DNA from: Bradyrhizobium amphicarpaeae
GTDB taxonomy: Bacteria > Pseudomonadota > Alphaproteobacteria > Rhizobiales > Xanthobacteraceae
Length of the DNA stretch: 64,000 nt
NCBI RefSeq assembly: GCF_002266435.3
Contig: NZ_CP029426.2
Span: forward strand, 4,742,001 to 4,806,000
Direction of reading: 5' to 3'
Made by a program: the position numbers and the translations under genes. The notes beneath the pieces are model-generated. The model saw nothing but the letters and a program-made list of their open reading frames with translations, did not search any database and was not told the origin of the DNA. Positions 50,819 through 59,581 of this stretch are shown here, one piece after another. The first letter of the stretch is position 1. The number at the start of each line of letters is the position of its first letter.

Positions 50819-51156
50819 CGCGCGCGATGTGAACGAACGTTCGCATCGCATCCACAACACGATTATGATTGCCTGATACGACGACGGCGACACCAGCGCG
50901 CAAGGCTCGCGAACCTCGCCGATCACAGGCGCCTTGCCATCGATTCCGCAAGTGCGGTTGACGCAAAGCTCGGCGACACCGTCGATCAGTCGCCGACTGG
51001 TGAGCAGAACAGCATGACGTCGGGCGGCCCTCGACGAGGTGTCACCTCGCCTGGAAGCTGCCTTCACCACATCGCATCGGGCGAGCACATCACGCGATCA
51101 CCGGCGCGGAATTCCGAAGACTCGGTGCCGACGCCGGCTTGCCGATTTCGACTTCC
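50819..51156. other. 338-bp stretch without a convincing gene
   Basis: A 118-codon minus-strand frame crosses it but shows no recognisable domain, and its end overlaps the PilZ gene. No hairpin with a T run or clear promoter was recognised. Confidence 0.5.
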
Positions 51157-51381
51157 CTATTTCGGCTTCTTGGCGGGTTCTGTCGGGCGCGCCCCGCCCC
51201 ACGGATCGTACTTCTCCTTGGACTCGGGAATACGCTCGAGTGCGGCCTTGTAGGCTTTCTCGTCGACCTTGGGCTTGTTGTCCGCCGGTTTGCCTGCGTC
51301 ATTGGGGGGCCGCCGGGTCTGCGCTTGCGCAGGGGCAATCGCCAGCGCCATCACCGCAGCCGCTATGACCAAAATCCTCAT
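51157..51381 (-). CDS. Small secreted protein with IPESK-x3-DPWGG motif
   Basis: 74 aa. A signal peptide (1-21, PAQA-QTRR) precedes a Pro/Lys-rich segment, the helix VDEKAYKAALERIPESK and KYDPWGGARPTEPAKKPK. The last block matches the protein at 48757-49053. The ATG at 51381 starts directly at the signal peptide. Probably periplasmic; function unknown. Confidence 0.75.
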   Translation of the reverse strand: MRILVIAAAVMALAIAPAQAQTRRPPNDAGKPADNKPKVDEKAYKAALERIPESKEKYDPWGGARPTEPAKKPK

Positions 51382-51534
51382 TGAGGCAATCCCCTTCGTC
51401 TGGGGTAGAAACCTAGCCTGCAATTCCGGAATATGAAATGCCGCGGGGTCTAGTACTTCAGCAAAATTTGATTGCCGGGCACTTCGCTCGCTCGCGTTCG
51501 TGCCTATTTGTCGGCCCGCAGGGGACCTTCACGG

Positions 51535-51939
51535 ATGTTGCGGATCATTGCTCATGCGGCGCTGCTCACCGAAGCGCTTGCGCTCGGTGGCTGCGGCTTT
51601 GCCGACAGCCGCGCACCGGTGCCGGAATTCATGCGCATGAAGGAAACCGAGCAGCCGCCGCCCGAAGCCGCCCCCGACGTCAAGCGCGTGGTGCGCGAGC
51701 AGATCGACGTGGTCTTCCTCACCACCTCCTATCCGCGCGCCGTGCACGTCGCCATGCCGCATCGTGAGGTGCGCGGACCGGGCTGGACCGCCTGCGTCCG
51801 CGCCGAGCTCACCTCCGCGACCGGCACCTCGCTCGGCGCCCAGACCTACATCGTGACGATATCGGGCGGAAAGGTGGTCGACCGCCGGCGCGCGGGAGCC
51901 GACGACATCTGCGGGACAGAGACCTACGAGCCGATTTAG
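51535..51939 (+). CDS. Putative lipoprotein
   Basis: 134 aa. MLRIIAHAALLTEALALGGC is a lipoprotein signal with LGGC lipobox (Cys20). The mature part has VREQIDVVFLTTSYPRAVHVAMPHREVRGPGWTACVRAELTSATG and ends GADDICGTETYEPI; the two cysteines may pair. It resembles small rhizobial outer-membrane-anchored proteins; no function known. Confidence 0.7.
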   Translation: MLRIIAHAALLTEALALGGCGFADSRAPVPEFMRMKETEQPPPEAAPDVKRVVREQIDVVFLTTSYPRAVHVAMPHREVRGPGWTACVRAELTSATGTSLGAQTYIVTISGGKVVDRRRAGADDICGTETYEPI

Positions 51940-52045
51940 GAGCCGCGGCAAAGAGCGGGCTCCGGGAAAAACTTGCAAACCAGCCGGGAACAATCACCGC
52001 CTCCCCTTCTTGTCGTCCCACAGGGCAGTTGCGGTGGAGGACAGA

Positions 52046-52378
52046 ATGAAGACATTTACGATTGCGCTTTTGGCAGGCGTCGGCGCTTTGGCAGCCGCGT
52101 CGGGTGCGAAGGCATCCGATATCTACACGAGCAGCGAGTACACCAATCCGGATCTCGTCCAGCAGGTTCGGCTTGTCTGCGACGACGCCGGCCGCTGCTA
52201 TCGCACCCGCGGCGGCGCGCGCGTGATCGTGCGCGATTCCTACAACTCCATGCCGCGTGATGGCTACTATGAGCGGCGGACGTATCGTCGCGACTGGGAT
52301 GACGGGCCGCGCGCCGGCGTCGGTATTCGCGCTCCCGGCGTCAGCGTCGGCGTAGGCGTCGGCGACGGCCGCTGGTAA
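52046..52378 (+). CDS. Small secreted Arg/Gly-rich protein
   Basis: 110 aa. A signal peptide (1-22, AKAS) is followed by IYTSSEYTNPDLVQQVRLVCDDAGRCYRTRGG, a Tyr/Arg-rich middle and a GVSVGVGVGDGRW tail. CDDAGRCY may form a small disulfide loop. Glycine-valine tails like this are common in rhizobial exported proteins of unknown function. The ATG at 52046 starts at the signal peptide. Confidence 0.7.
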   Translation: MKTFTIALLAGVGALAAASGAKASDIYTSSEYTNPDLVQQVRLVCDDAGRCYRTRGGARVIVRDSYNSMPRDGYYERRTYRRDWDDGPRAGVGIRAPGVSVGVGVGDGRW

Positions 52379-52397
52379 TAACAGCGAGCTAAGGCAA

Positions 52398-52429
52398 AAG
52401 GACCGGACGACGATCGTCGCCCGGTCCTT
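52398..52429 (-). terminator. Bidirectional hairpin, stronger on the minus strand
   Basis: aaggaccgg pairs with ccggtcctt, with an inner gacgatcgtc palindrome. On the minus strand the stem is followed by TTTTGCC, marking the end of the RND-efflux operon; on the plus strand only a short pyrimidine stretch follows the secreted-protein gene. Confidence 0.75.
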
Positions 52430-52456
52430 CTCGCATCAGACGCCCAACGGCGCCGC

Positions 52457-52813
52457 TCAACTGGAAGCAGTCTGCTGCTGGAACTGATCGTACGCCGCGA
52501 TCGCATCGGCTGCGTACATCAGCGACGGTCCGCCGCCCATATAGACGGCCATGCCGAGCGTCTCCTCGATCTCTTCGCGTGTCGCACCGAGCTTGACCAG
52601 CGCTTCGGTGTGGAAGCCGATGCAGCCGTCGCAATGCGCGGCGACGCCGAGTGCCAGCGCCATCAGCTCCTTGGTCTTCTTGTCCAACGCGCCGTCCCGC
52701 GTGGCGGCCTGGGCGAGTGCGGAAAATCCCTTCATGGTGTCGGGAATGTCGCTTCGCAGCTTCTTCAGATTGGCCGAGATGTTCCTGGTGATGTCGACGT
52801 AGTTCTTGTCCAT
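52457..52813 (-). CDS. Carboxymuconolactone decarboxylase (AhpD-like) family protein
   Basis: 118 aa. CDGCIGFHTEALVKLGATREEIEETLGMAVYMGGGPSLMYA is the CMD/AhpD signature; the CxxC plus nearby His is the AhpD-type peroxidase or thiol-reductase site. It starts 7 nt after the RND pump gene, at the end of that operon, so a redox or organic-peroxide role alongside efflux is likely but unproven. Confidence 0.9.
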   Translation of the reverse strand: MDKNYVDITRNISANLKKLRSDIPDTMKGFSALAQAATRDGALDKKTKELMALALGVAAHCDGCIGFHTEALVKLGATREEIEETLGMAVYMGGGPSLMYAADAIAAYDQFQQQTASS

Positions 52814-52820
52814 TGGATCC

Positions 52821-55800
52821 TCATGAGCTGGATTTGGCTGTGGTCGAAGCCGCCTCGCGCGGCGCGCGCAAGGCGATGTAGATCGCGGGGATCACCAGCA
52901 CGGTGAGCAGGGTCGACGAGGCAAGTCCGAACAGAAGCGAGATCGCCAATCCCTGAAAGATCGGGTCGAGCAGGATCGTTGCGGCCCCGATCATGGCCGC
53001 AAGCGCGGTGAGCAGGATTGGCTTGAAGCGGACCGCGCCGGCTTCCAGCACCACCTCGCGCAGCGACTTGCCGTCCGCGCCGCTGTGACGGATGAAATCG
53101 ACCAGCAGGATCGAGTTGCGCACGATGATGCCGGCCAGCGCGATGAAGCCGATCATCGAGGTCGCGGTGAACGGCGCGCCCAACAGCCAGTGCCCGATCA
53201 GGATGCCGATCAGCGTCAGCGGTATAGGCGTAAGGATGACGAGCGGGAGACGAAAACTCCTGAACTGGGCGACGACCAGCACGTAGATGCCGAGGATGGC
53301 CGCACCGAAGGCGGCGCCCATGTCGCGGAAGGTCACCCAGGTGATCTCCCATTCGCCGTCCCACAGCAGCGTCGGACGCGACTCGTCGGTCGGCTGGCCG
53401 TGCAGGCTGATCGCGGGCTTCGGCAGCCTGCCCCAGTCATGGGCCTCCACGCGGTCGGCAACCGCGAGCATGCCGTAGAGCGGCGCCTCGAAGCGTCCGG
53501 CGAGTTCGGCCATCACCATATCGGCGAAGCGGCCGTCGCGGCGGAAGATCGTCGGCGAGCCCTGCTCCATCGTCGCCTTCACGACCTGACCGAGCTCGAC
53601 CACCGTCCTGCTGCCGGGCAACGTGTTCGCCGGCACCGGCGTCGAGGCCAGCGCCTCGTCCCAGACCAGATCGCGTTTTCCGAGATGCACCGCGATCTCG
53701 ATCGGGTTGCGGTCCTCGCCGCGATGCGAATAGCCAATCGAGATACCGCCGAACAGCGCCTGAATGGTGTCGTAGACATCGCGCTGCTCGACGCCGAAGA
53801 ATTCGAGCCGGTCCTGGTCGATCGAGAGCCGTAACCGGGGCCGCTTGGCGCCGATGGAATCGTCGACGTCGACGATGAACGGCACTTCCGCGAACACCTT
53901 CTTGAGCTCGGCCGTGACCGCACGGCGTGTGGCTGCATCGGGACCGTAGACCTCGGCGAGCAGCGTCGAAAGCACCGGCGGCCCGGGCGGCACCTCGACC
54001 ACCTTGATGCTGGTGCCCGCTGGCGTATCGAGCGCCTTCAGCTTCTCGCGCAGCTCCAGCGCGATCTCGTGGCTCGCGCGCTTGCGCTCGCCCCGCGCGG
54101 CCAGGTTGACCTGCACTTCGCCGAGTTCGGGCCTCTCCCGCAGATAATAATGCCGCACCAGGCCGTTGAAATTGAACGGCGCCGGCGTGCCGGCATAGGA
54201 TTGCAGCGAGGTGACCTCCGGCAATTGCCGCGCGATCTCGGCCGCGCTGAACAGCGTGCGCTCGGTCGCCTCCAGGCTCGCCCCTTCCGGCAGGTCGACG
54301 ACCACGGCGATCTCGGACTTGTTGTCGAACGGCAGCAGCTTGACCGTCACCGACTTGGTCGCAAACAGCGTCATCGACGCCAGCGTCGCGATGCCGACGC
54401 CGAGCAGGAATATCCAGGCCGACCGCTTGCTGCGCACGATCGGCGTGGCGAACCGCCGGTAGAGCCGACCGAGCCGGCCTTCATCATGCGCCGCATGCGC
54501 GGAGGCCACCTCGCCCTTTGGGGCGAGCTTGAGCATCAGCCAGGGCGCGACCACCATCGCGACGAAGAACGAGAACAGCATGGCAGCCGACGCGTTGGCC
54601 GGGATCGGCGCCATATACGGGCCCATCAGGCCCGACACGAACAGCATCGGTAACAGTGCCGCGACCACGGTCAAGGTCGCGACGATGGTGGGATTGCCGA
54701 CCTCCGCCACCGCCTCGATGGTCGCCTGCAGGCGCGGCCTGCCGTCGCGCATGCCCCAGTGCCGCGCGATGTTCTCGACCACGACGATGGCGTCGTCGAC
54801 GAGAATGCCGATGGAGAAGATCAACGCGAACAGGCTGACACGGTTGATGGTGTAGCCCATCAGATTGGCGGCGAACATCGTCAGCAGGATCGTCGTGGGA
54901 ATCACGACGAAGGTCACCAGCGCCTCACGCCAGCCGATCGCGACCGCGATCAGGATGACGATCGAGACGGTCGCAAGGCCGAGGTGGAACAGCAGCTCAT
55001 TGGCCTTCTCGTTGGCGGTCTCGCCGTAGTCGCGCGTCACCGTCACCTGGATATCCTCGGGGATCAGGCGCGACTTCAAGCCCTCGAGGCGCTTGGCGAT
55101 GTTCTCGGAGACGACGACGGCATTGGCACCGGCCCGCTTGGCCAGTGCGAGACTGACGGCGGGCGTCCTCGCCCAATGCCCGCCGGCATCGCGCGAATCC
55201 GTCCAGACGCGATGCTCGACGGTGCTCGGGCCGACGACGACGGAAGCAACGTCCTTGACGTAGACCGGCCGGCCGTCGCGGCTCGTGATCAGCAGCAATC
55301 CGATGTCGGGAATGCCGGACAGCGTCTGCCCCGCCGCGACGCTCCGCACGATGCCGGCATCGCGGACCTGCCCGGCCAGGAACGAGCGATTGGCGTCCTT
55401 CACCTTGGCCACGAGTTGCTGCAGCGTGATCCCGAACAGCGACAGCTTCTCCGGATCGGGCTCGACCCGGATCTGTTGCGCCGCGCCGCCGGAAATGTAG
55501 GTCAGGCCGATGTCGTCGACCTTCATCAGCTCCGATCGCAGCTTGTCGGCGAGCTCGTAGATGTCCTTGTCGGTCCAGCGGCCGGCGGCCTCCGGCTTCG
55601 GCGACAGCGTCAACACCGTCACCGCGACGTCGTTGATGCCCCGGCCGACGATCAGCGGCTCGGGAATGCCGACGGGAATGCGGTCGAGATTGGCGCGGAT
55701 TTTCTCGTGCACCCTGAGGATGGCATCCTCGAACTTGGTGCCGACCAGGAAGCGCGCGGTGACCATCACGCGGTCGTCCTCGGTCTGGCTATAGACATGC

Positions 55801-56048
55801 TCGACGCCGTCGATGCCCTTGACGATCGATTCCAGCGGCTTGCTCACCAGCTCCACCGCGTCCGGCCCGCGCAAGCCGTCGGCATTGACGCGGATGTCCA
55901 CCATGGGAACGCTGATCTGCGGCTCCTCCTCGCGCGGGATCACCACGACGGCGATCAGCCCCACGACGAGTGCCCCGATCAGGAACAGCGGCGTCAGCGG
56001 CGATGCGATGGTCGACCGGGTCAACCGTCCTGACAGACCGAGATTCAC
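52821..56048 (-). CDS. RND family efflux pump, inner-membrane subunit
   Basis: 1075 aa, twelve predicted helices and two large periplasmic loops. TM4 carries GILVDDAIVVVENI with the proton-relay Asp pair. TM10 carries GIIVRNSILLVDF, with Arg where AcrB has Lys940, as in a separate subgroup of hydrophobic-compound RND pumps. The N-terminus VVIPREEEPQISVPMVDIRV is typical of that subgroup. GTG start at 56048 overlaps the membrane-fusion-protein stop (GTGA). No outer-membrane channel gene is adjacent. The substrate is unknown. Confidence 0.93.
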   Translation of the reverse strand: MNLGLSGRLTRSTIASPLTPLFLIGALVVGLIAVVVIPREEEPQISVPMVDIRVNADGLRGPDAVELVSKPLESIVKGIDGVEHVYSQTEDDRVMVTARFLVGTKFEDAILRVHEKIRANLDRIPVGIPEPLIVGRGINDVAVTVLTLSPKPEAAGRWTDKDIYELADKLRSELMKVDDIGLTYISGGAAQQIRVEPDPEKLSLFGITLQQLVAKVKDANRSFLAGQVRDAGIVRSVAAGQTLSGIPDIGLLLITSRDGRPVYVKDVASVVVGPSTVEHRVWTDSRDAGGHWARTPAVSLALAKRAGANAVVVSENIAKRLEGLKSRLIPEDIQVTVTRDYGETANEKANELLFHLGLATVSIVILIAVAIGWREALVTFVVIPTTILLTMFAANLMGYTINRVSLFALIFSIGILVDDAIVVVENIARHWGMRDGRPRLQATIEAVAEVGNPTIVATLTVVAALLPMLFVSGLMGPYMAPIPANASAAMLFSFFVAMVVAPWLMLKLAPKGEVASAHAAHDEGRLGRLYRRFATPIVRSKRSAWIFLLGVGIATLASMTLFATKSVTVKLLPFDNKSEIAVVVDLPEGASLEATERTLFSAAEIARQLPEVTSLQSYAGTPAPFNFNGLVRHYYLRERPELGEVQVNLAARGERKRASHEIALELREKLKALDTPAGTSIKVVEVPPGPPVLSTLLAEVYGPDAATRRAVTAELKKVFAEVPFIVDVDDSIGAKRPRLRLSIDQDRLEFFGVEQRDVYDTIQALFGGISIGYSHRGEDRNPIEIAVHLGKRDLVWDEALASTPVPANTLPGSRTVVELGQVVKATMEQGSPTIFRRDGRFADMVMAELAGRFEAPLYGMLAVADRVEAHDWGRLPKPAISLHGQPTDESRPTLLWDGEWEITWVTFRDMGAAFGAAILGIYVLVVAQFRSFRLPLVILTPIPLTLIGILIGHWLLGAPFTATSMIGFIALAGIIVRNSILLVDFIRHSGADGKSLREVVLEAGAVRFKPILLTALAAMIGAATILLDPIFQGLAISLLFGLASSTLLTVLVIPAIYIALRAPREAASTTAKSSS

Positions 56049-57067
56049 GGCTGCACCAATTGGTCACCGACCTGGATACCCGAGAGGATTTCGAGCCCGT
56101 CCGGAAGCGAAGGCGTCGGCATGTCGCGGCCGCGCTGCACCGGCACGTCGATCGTCTCGCTGCCTTTCCGGAGCTGGACGTAGTCGATGCCGAACCGCGT
56201 CGTCACGCAGCTCGAAGGAATCACGAAGGCCGGCCGCGTGCCGCTGGCGATCCAGACACGCAAGCGATCCCCGACGAAATATTCGCCGAGCCCCTCGACG
56301 GTCGCGTCCGCAATGACGCGCCCCTCCTCGATCTGGGGATAGACGAGGTCGATCACGCCGCGCTTCGAGGCTTCTCCCGCCAGCTCCGCGCCATCGACGC
56401 GGACCTTGTCGCCGGCCTTCAGAAACCGCGCATGGCGCTCCGGCACGCGCAGCCGCAGCTTGAAGTTCTGCTCGGCGACCGTCACGATCGGGTCGCCGGC
56501 GAGCACGACGGATCCCAACGTGATCAGCCGCTTCAACACGCGCCCGTCCGCCGGCGCGAGCACCTGTCCCTGGTTGAGCTGCTCGTTGATGACGGCACGC
56601 TCCGCAGTCTTGGCGCGCAGGCCGTTGTCGGCGACATTGAGCGCCGTGCGCTGTTCGTCGAGCTTGATGCGCGGCAGAATACCGCGCTCGACCAGCCCTT
56701 CGGTCCGGGTGAAGTCGAGCTGCGCCTGCTTGGCCTGAGCCTGCAGCGCCTCGATCTGCGCGTCGAGCGATTTCATCTGCAGGACCAGCTTCTCATCGCC
56801 GATGGCCGCGATGACTTGACCGGCGGTGACGCGATCGCCTTCCCGCACCTTGAGCTGAACGACAGTGCCGCCGATCCGGCTACGCGCGGGGACCACGCTG
56901 ATACTCTCGACGGTCGCGAAGACCGCCTTCTCGTCGGTGACCGGCTGTTGCGCGACGGTCAGCGTTTCCGCGGCGCCAGCAGATCCCGTCGGTACTCCGA
57001 TTGCCGCCCACGCAGCCAGAAGCCCCAGGCGCGCCAGATGTTGCAAAGGACACATCCCTACCGTCAT
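56045..57067 (-). CDS. RND efflux periplasmic adaptor (membrane fusion protein)
   Basis: About 340 aa. A signal peptide (ending GSAGA-AETL) is followed by barrel-sandwich (SRIGGTVVQLKVREGDRVTAGQVIAAI), a helical hairpin (LQMKSLDAQIEALQAQAKQAQLDFTRTEGLVERGIL), and APADGRVLKRLITLGSVVLAGDPI returning to the lipoyl half. It links the RND pump to an outer-membrane channel. The frame extends to a GTG at 57079; 57067 is favoured by a GGAA site. It follows the BigR-like gene by 102 bp. Confidence 0.9.
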   Translation of the reverse strand: MTVGMCPLQHLARLGLLAAWAAIGVPTGSAGAAETLTVAQQPVTDEKAVFATVESISVVPARSRIGGTVVQLKVREGDRVTAGQVIAAIGDEKLVLQMKSLDAQIEALQAQAKQAQLDFTRTEGLVERGILPRIKLDEQRTALNVADNGLRAKTAERAVINEQLNQGQVLAPADGRVLKRLITLGSVVLAGDPIVTVAEQNFKLRLRVPERHARFLKAGDKVRVDGAELAGEASKRGVIDLVYPQIEEGRVIADATVEGLGEYFVGDRLRVWIASGTRPAFVIPSSCVTTRFGIDYVQLRKGSETIDVPVQRGRDMPTPSLPDGLEILSGIQVGDQLVQP

Positions 57068-57169
57068 CGGTTCCATCACACCGCGTCGCGGTGCCCTTTC
57101 ATTTCATCGACATCGGGCGCCGGCGTGTTGATCTCGCGCAAGGCGCAGCCGCTCGCCATTTCCTAGGCT

Positions 57170-57490
57170 TCATTTCGTCCTTGCGGACTTCGGCGCGCAA
57201 AACACCTGATAGAGCGTCTTCAGGATTGCGCGCGCCGGCTCGCTGGCGATCGAATAGAAGATCGTTTGCGCATCGCGCCTGGAGGCGACCAGGCCATCCT
57301 TGCGAAGGAGCGCAAGATGCTGGGAGACCGTCGAGTCCCGCAAGCTCAGGAACTCGGCCAGCTCGCCGACCGACCGCTCGCCGTCGATCAGCTGGCAGAT
57401 GATGAGAAGACGGTGACGATTCGAGAGCGCCTTGAGCAGCTCGCTCGCCTGGTCCGCCGCCCGCTCCATGATTTCGCTATCTATTTTCAT
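57170..57490 (-). CDS. bigR: ArsR-family persulfide sensor, BigR/SqrR type
   Basis: 106 aa. The winged helix contains LSNRHRLLIICQLIDGERSVGELAEFLSLRDSTVSQHLALLRKDGLVASRRD. Cys32 and Cys98 are 66 residues apart, exactly the spacing of the sensor cysteines in SqrR (41/107) and BigR (42/108), which form a tetrasulfide link with reactive sulfur and release DNA. Metal-binding ArsR motifs (ELCVCDL) are missing. It is divergent from the sulfide oxidoreductase operon and upstream of the RND operon. The ATG at 57490 begins 2 nt from a perfect palindrome. Confidence 0.88.
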   Translation of the reverse strand: MKIDSEIMERAADQASELLKALSNRHRLLIICQLIDGERSVGELAEFLSLRDSTVSQHLALLRKDGLVASRRDAQTIFYSIASEPARAILKTLYQVFCAPKSARTK

Positions 57491-57492
57491 AC

Positions 57493-57526
57493 TTGCGTAT
57501 ATACGCAAATACGAATATATAGTCAA
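57493..57526. promoter_or_regulatory. Overlapping divergent promoters with 16-bp palindromic operator
   Basis: ttgcgtatatacgcaa (57493-57508) is a perfect palindrome. Rightward: -35 ttgcgt (57493-57498), 17-nt spacer, -10 tatata (57516-57521), for sqr. Leftward: -35 TTGACT (57526-57521), 17-nt spacer, -10 TATATA (57503-57498), for bigR. The leftward start would fall at or next to the bigR ATG (57490), giving a leaderless message. The repressor should block both. Confidence 0.7.
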
Positions 57527-57585
57527 GCGCCGCATGACGATCGGACCTGAACCGGTGAAGCGGCCTGATCCAACGGAGGTTACCC

Positions 57586-58872
57586 ATGGCGGAGATTGTC
57601 GTAATCGGTGCCGGTCTGAGCGGAACGCTGATGGCCTATGAATTGCTGCCCCAGTTGAGAAAGGAGGATCGCCTCAGCGTCGTCTCGCAAGGCGCGGTCT
57701 ATCATTTCGTGCCCTCGAATCCGTGGGTGGCCGTCGGCTGGCGCAAGCGCGAGGAGATCGAGATCGATCTCGCAAACGTCATGAAGCGCAAGGGGGTGCG
57801 CCTGCTGACGCAAGGCGCAAAGCGCGTCCACCCCGAGGAGAACCGTATCGAGCTCGGCGACGGCTCGTCGATCGACTATGATTATCTGGTCGTCGCGACC
57901 GGTCCCGAACTCGCCTTCGACGAGATCCCCGGCCTCGGCCCGCAGGGCCACACGCAATCGATCTGCCACGTCGATCACGCCGCGCACGCGAAGGACGCGT
58001 TCGAAAAACTCGCGGCGAACCCCGGCCCGGTCGTGATCGGCGCCGTTCAGGGCGCCTCCTGCTTCGGGCCCGCCTACGAGTTCCTCTTTATCCTGGAGAC
58101 AGAGCTGCGCAGGCGCAAGTTGCGCGACCGGGTGCCGATGACCTTCGTCACTTCGGAGCCGTATATCGGCCATCTCGGTCTCGACGGCGTCGGGGACACC
58201 AAGGGTCTTCTGGAAAGCGAGATGCGCGAGAAGCACATCAAGTGGATCACCAACGCCCGCGTCGACAATGTCGCCCCCGGCTTGATGACGGTGGAAGAAC
58301 TCGCCGACAACGGCACGTCCCGCAAGGCCCATGAACTGCCTTTTGCCTATTCGATGATGTTGCCCGCCTTTCGCGGCGTCGAGGCGGTGCGCGGTATCGA
58401 GAAGCTGACCAATCCGCGCGGCTTCGTCATCGTCGACAAGCATCAGCAGAACCCTGCCTTCCCCAACGTGTTTGCGGTCGGCGTCTGCGTCGCGATCGCG
58501 CCGGTCGGCGCGACACCGGTGCCGGTCGGCGTCCCCAAGACCGGCTTCATGATCGAATCCATGGTGACGGCGACCGCGATGAACATCGGCGCCCTGCTCC
58601 GCGGCAAGGCGCCGACGGCGCAGCCGACCTGGAACGCGATCTGCCTCGCCGACTTCGGCGATTCCGGCGTCGCCTTCCTCGCGCAGCCGCAGATCCCGCC
58701 GCGCAACGTCAATTGGTCCTCCAAGGGCGAATGGGTGCACTTCGCCAAGGTCGCCTTCGAGAAATACTTCCTGCGCAAGATGCGGCGCGGCGAGAGCGAG
58801 CCGTTCTACGAGCGCTTCCTGCTCGACCGGCTGAACATCGCCAAGATCAAGGAGGTCCGAACCGGCACATGA
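57586..58872 (+). CDS. sqr: Sulfide:quinone oxidoreductase
   Basis: 428 aa flavoprotein that oxidises sulfide to polysulfide at the membrane and passes electrons to the quinone pool. The FAD motif VVIGAGLSGTLMAYEL is at the start and VVATGPE at about 102-108. Cys127, Cys159 and Cys353 coincide in number with the three essential cysteines of Rhodobacter capsulatus SQR (427 aa). The C-terminal FAKVAFEKYFLRKMRRGESEPFYE helix suits membrane attachment. First gene of the operon; its stop overlaps trxC (ATGA). Confidence 0.92.
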   Translation: MAEIVVIGAGLSGTLMAYELLPQLRKEDRLSVVSQGAVYHFVPSNPWVAVGWRKREEIEIDLANVMKRKGVRLLTQGAKRVHPEENRIELGDGSSIDYDYLVVATGPELAFDEIPGLGPQGHTQSICHVDHAAHAKDAFEKLAANPGPVVIGAVQGASCFGPAYEFLFILETELRRRKLRDRVPMTFVTSEPYIGHLGLDGVGDTKGLLESEMREKHIKWITNARVDNVAPGLMTVEELADNGTSRKAHELPFAYSMMLPAFRGVEAVRGIEKLTNPRGFVIVDKHQQNPAFPNVFAVGVCVAIAPVGATPVPVGVPKTGFMIESMVTATAMNIGALLRGKAPTAQPTWNAICLADFGDSGVAFLAQPQIPPRNVNWSSKGEWVHFAKVAFEKYFLRKMRRGESEPFYERFLLDRLNIAKIKEVRTGT

Positions 58873-59312
58873 GTACGACACGCCAGATCGTCTGCGGACA
58901 TTGCCGGCGCATCAATCGCCTGCCGGCCGAACGCGCTCCGCAAGGTGCGCGCTGCGGCGCCTGTCACCAGCCGATGTTCGCCGGCCAGCCGATCGAGGTG
59001 GACGAAGCAGCCTTCGACCGCCATGTCGCCAGCAGCGACATTCCCGTGCTGATCGACGTCTGGGCGCCATGGTGCGGACCCTGCCGCGCCATGGCACCGA
59101 TGTTCGAGCGCGCGGCGCAGGCGCTCGAACCCGGCGTGCAGCTGTTGAAGCTGAATTCAGACAATGCACCCGCATTGTCGTCGCGGCTCAACATCAGCGG
59201 CATTCCGACGCTGCTGTTGATGCATGGGGGTCGCGAGATCGCCCGCCATTCCGGCGCGATGGATACGCGCAGCATCGTCGCCTGGACCGAAGCCAAACTG
59301 AACCGTTCGTAA
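58869..59312 (+). CDS. trxC: Thioredoxin 2 (TrxC)
   Basis: 147 aa. The N-terminal zinc finger has CGHCRRIN and CGACHQPMF, and the thioredoxin domain has WAPWCGPCRAMAP and ISGIPTLLLMHGG. Unlike Trx1, Trx2 carries the zinc motif and is linked to oxidative stress. Beside sqr it probably reduces persulfide or polysulfide products. It overlaps sqr by 4 nt. Confidence 0.93.
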   Translation: MSTTRQIVCGHCRRINRLPAERAPQGARCGACHQPMFAGQPIEVDEAAFDRHVASSDIPVLIDVWAPWCGPCRAMAPMFERAAQALEPGVQLLKLNSDNAPALSSRLNISGIPTLLLMHGGREIARHSGAMDTRSIVAWTEAKLNRS

Positions 59313-59337
59313 CGTCGCCAATCAAAAGGAGCCTGCC

Positions 59338-59541
59338 ATGAATGTCGATAAAGCCGTCCTCGCCTTTGCGGGGTTCGTCGTCCTGCTCGGTCTCGCACTG
59401 GGCACTTATGTGAATGCGTATTGGTACCTGCTGACGGCGTTCGCCGGGCTGAACATGTTGCAGGCCTCGTTCACGGGATTCTGCCCGGCGGCGATCGTGT
59501 TCAGGAAGCTGGGCCTGAGCAGCGGCTGCGCGTTCTCCTGA
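59338..59541 (+). CDS. DUF2892 (YgaP-like) small membrane protein
   Basis: 67 aa with two transmembrane segments: AVLAFAGFVVLLGLALGTYVNAYW and LLTAFAGLNMLQASFTGFCPAAIVFRKLG. The family is the membrane part of YgaP, where it is joined to a rhodanese; here it is free. FCPA and a C-terminal GCAFS give two cysteines that might interact with reactive sulfur. In the sqr operon. Confidence 0.9.
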   Translation: MNVDKAVLAFAGFVVLLGLALGTYVNAYWYLLTAFAGLNMLQASFTGFCPAAIVFRKLGLSSGCAFS

Positions 59542-59581
59542 ACGCAACGCAGATGCAGTCAGTGATGCGGGGGAATTTGCC

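Noticed and set aside
50732..51088. 118-codon minus-strand ORF
   Set aside because: It overlaps the PilZ gene, has no clear ribosome binding site and shows no recognisable domain.
57170..57490. Metal-sensing ArsR/SmtB repressor
   Set aside because: The ELCVCDL-type metal site is absent and the two cysteines match the persulfide-sensing subgroup.
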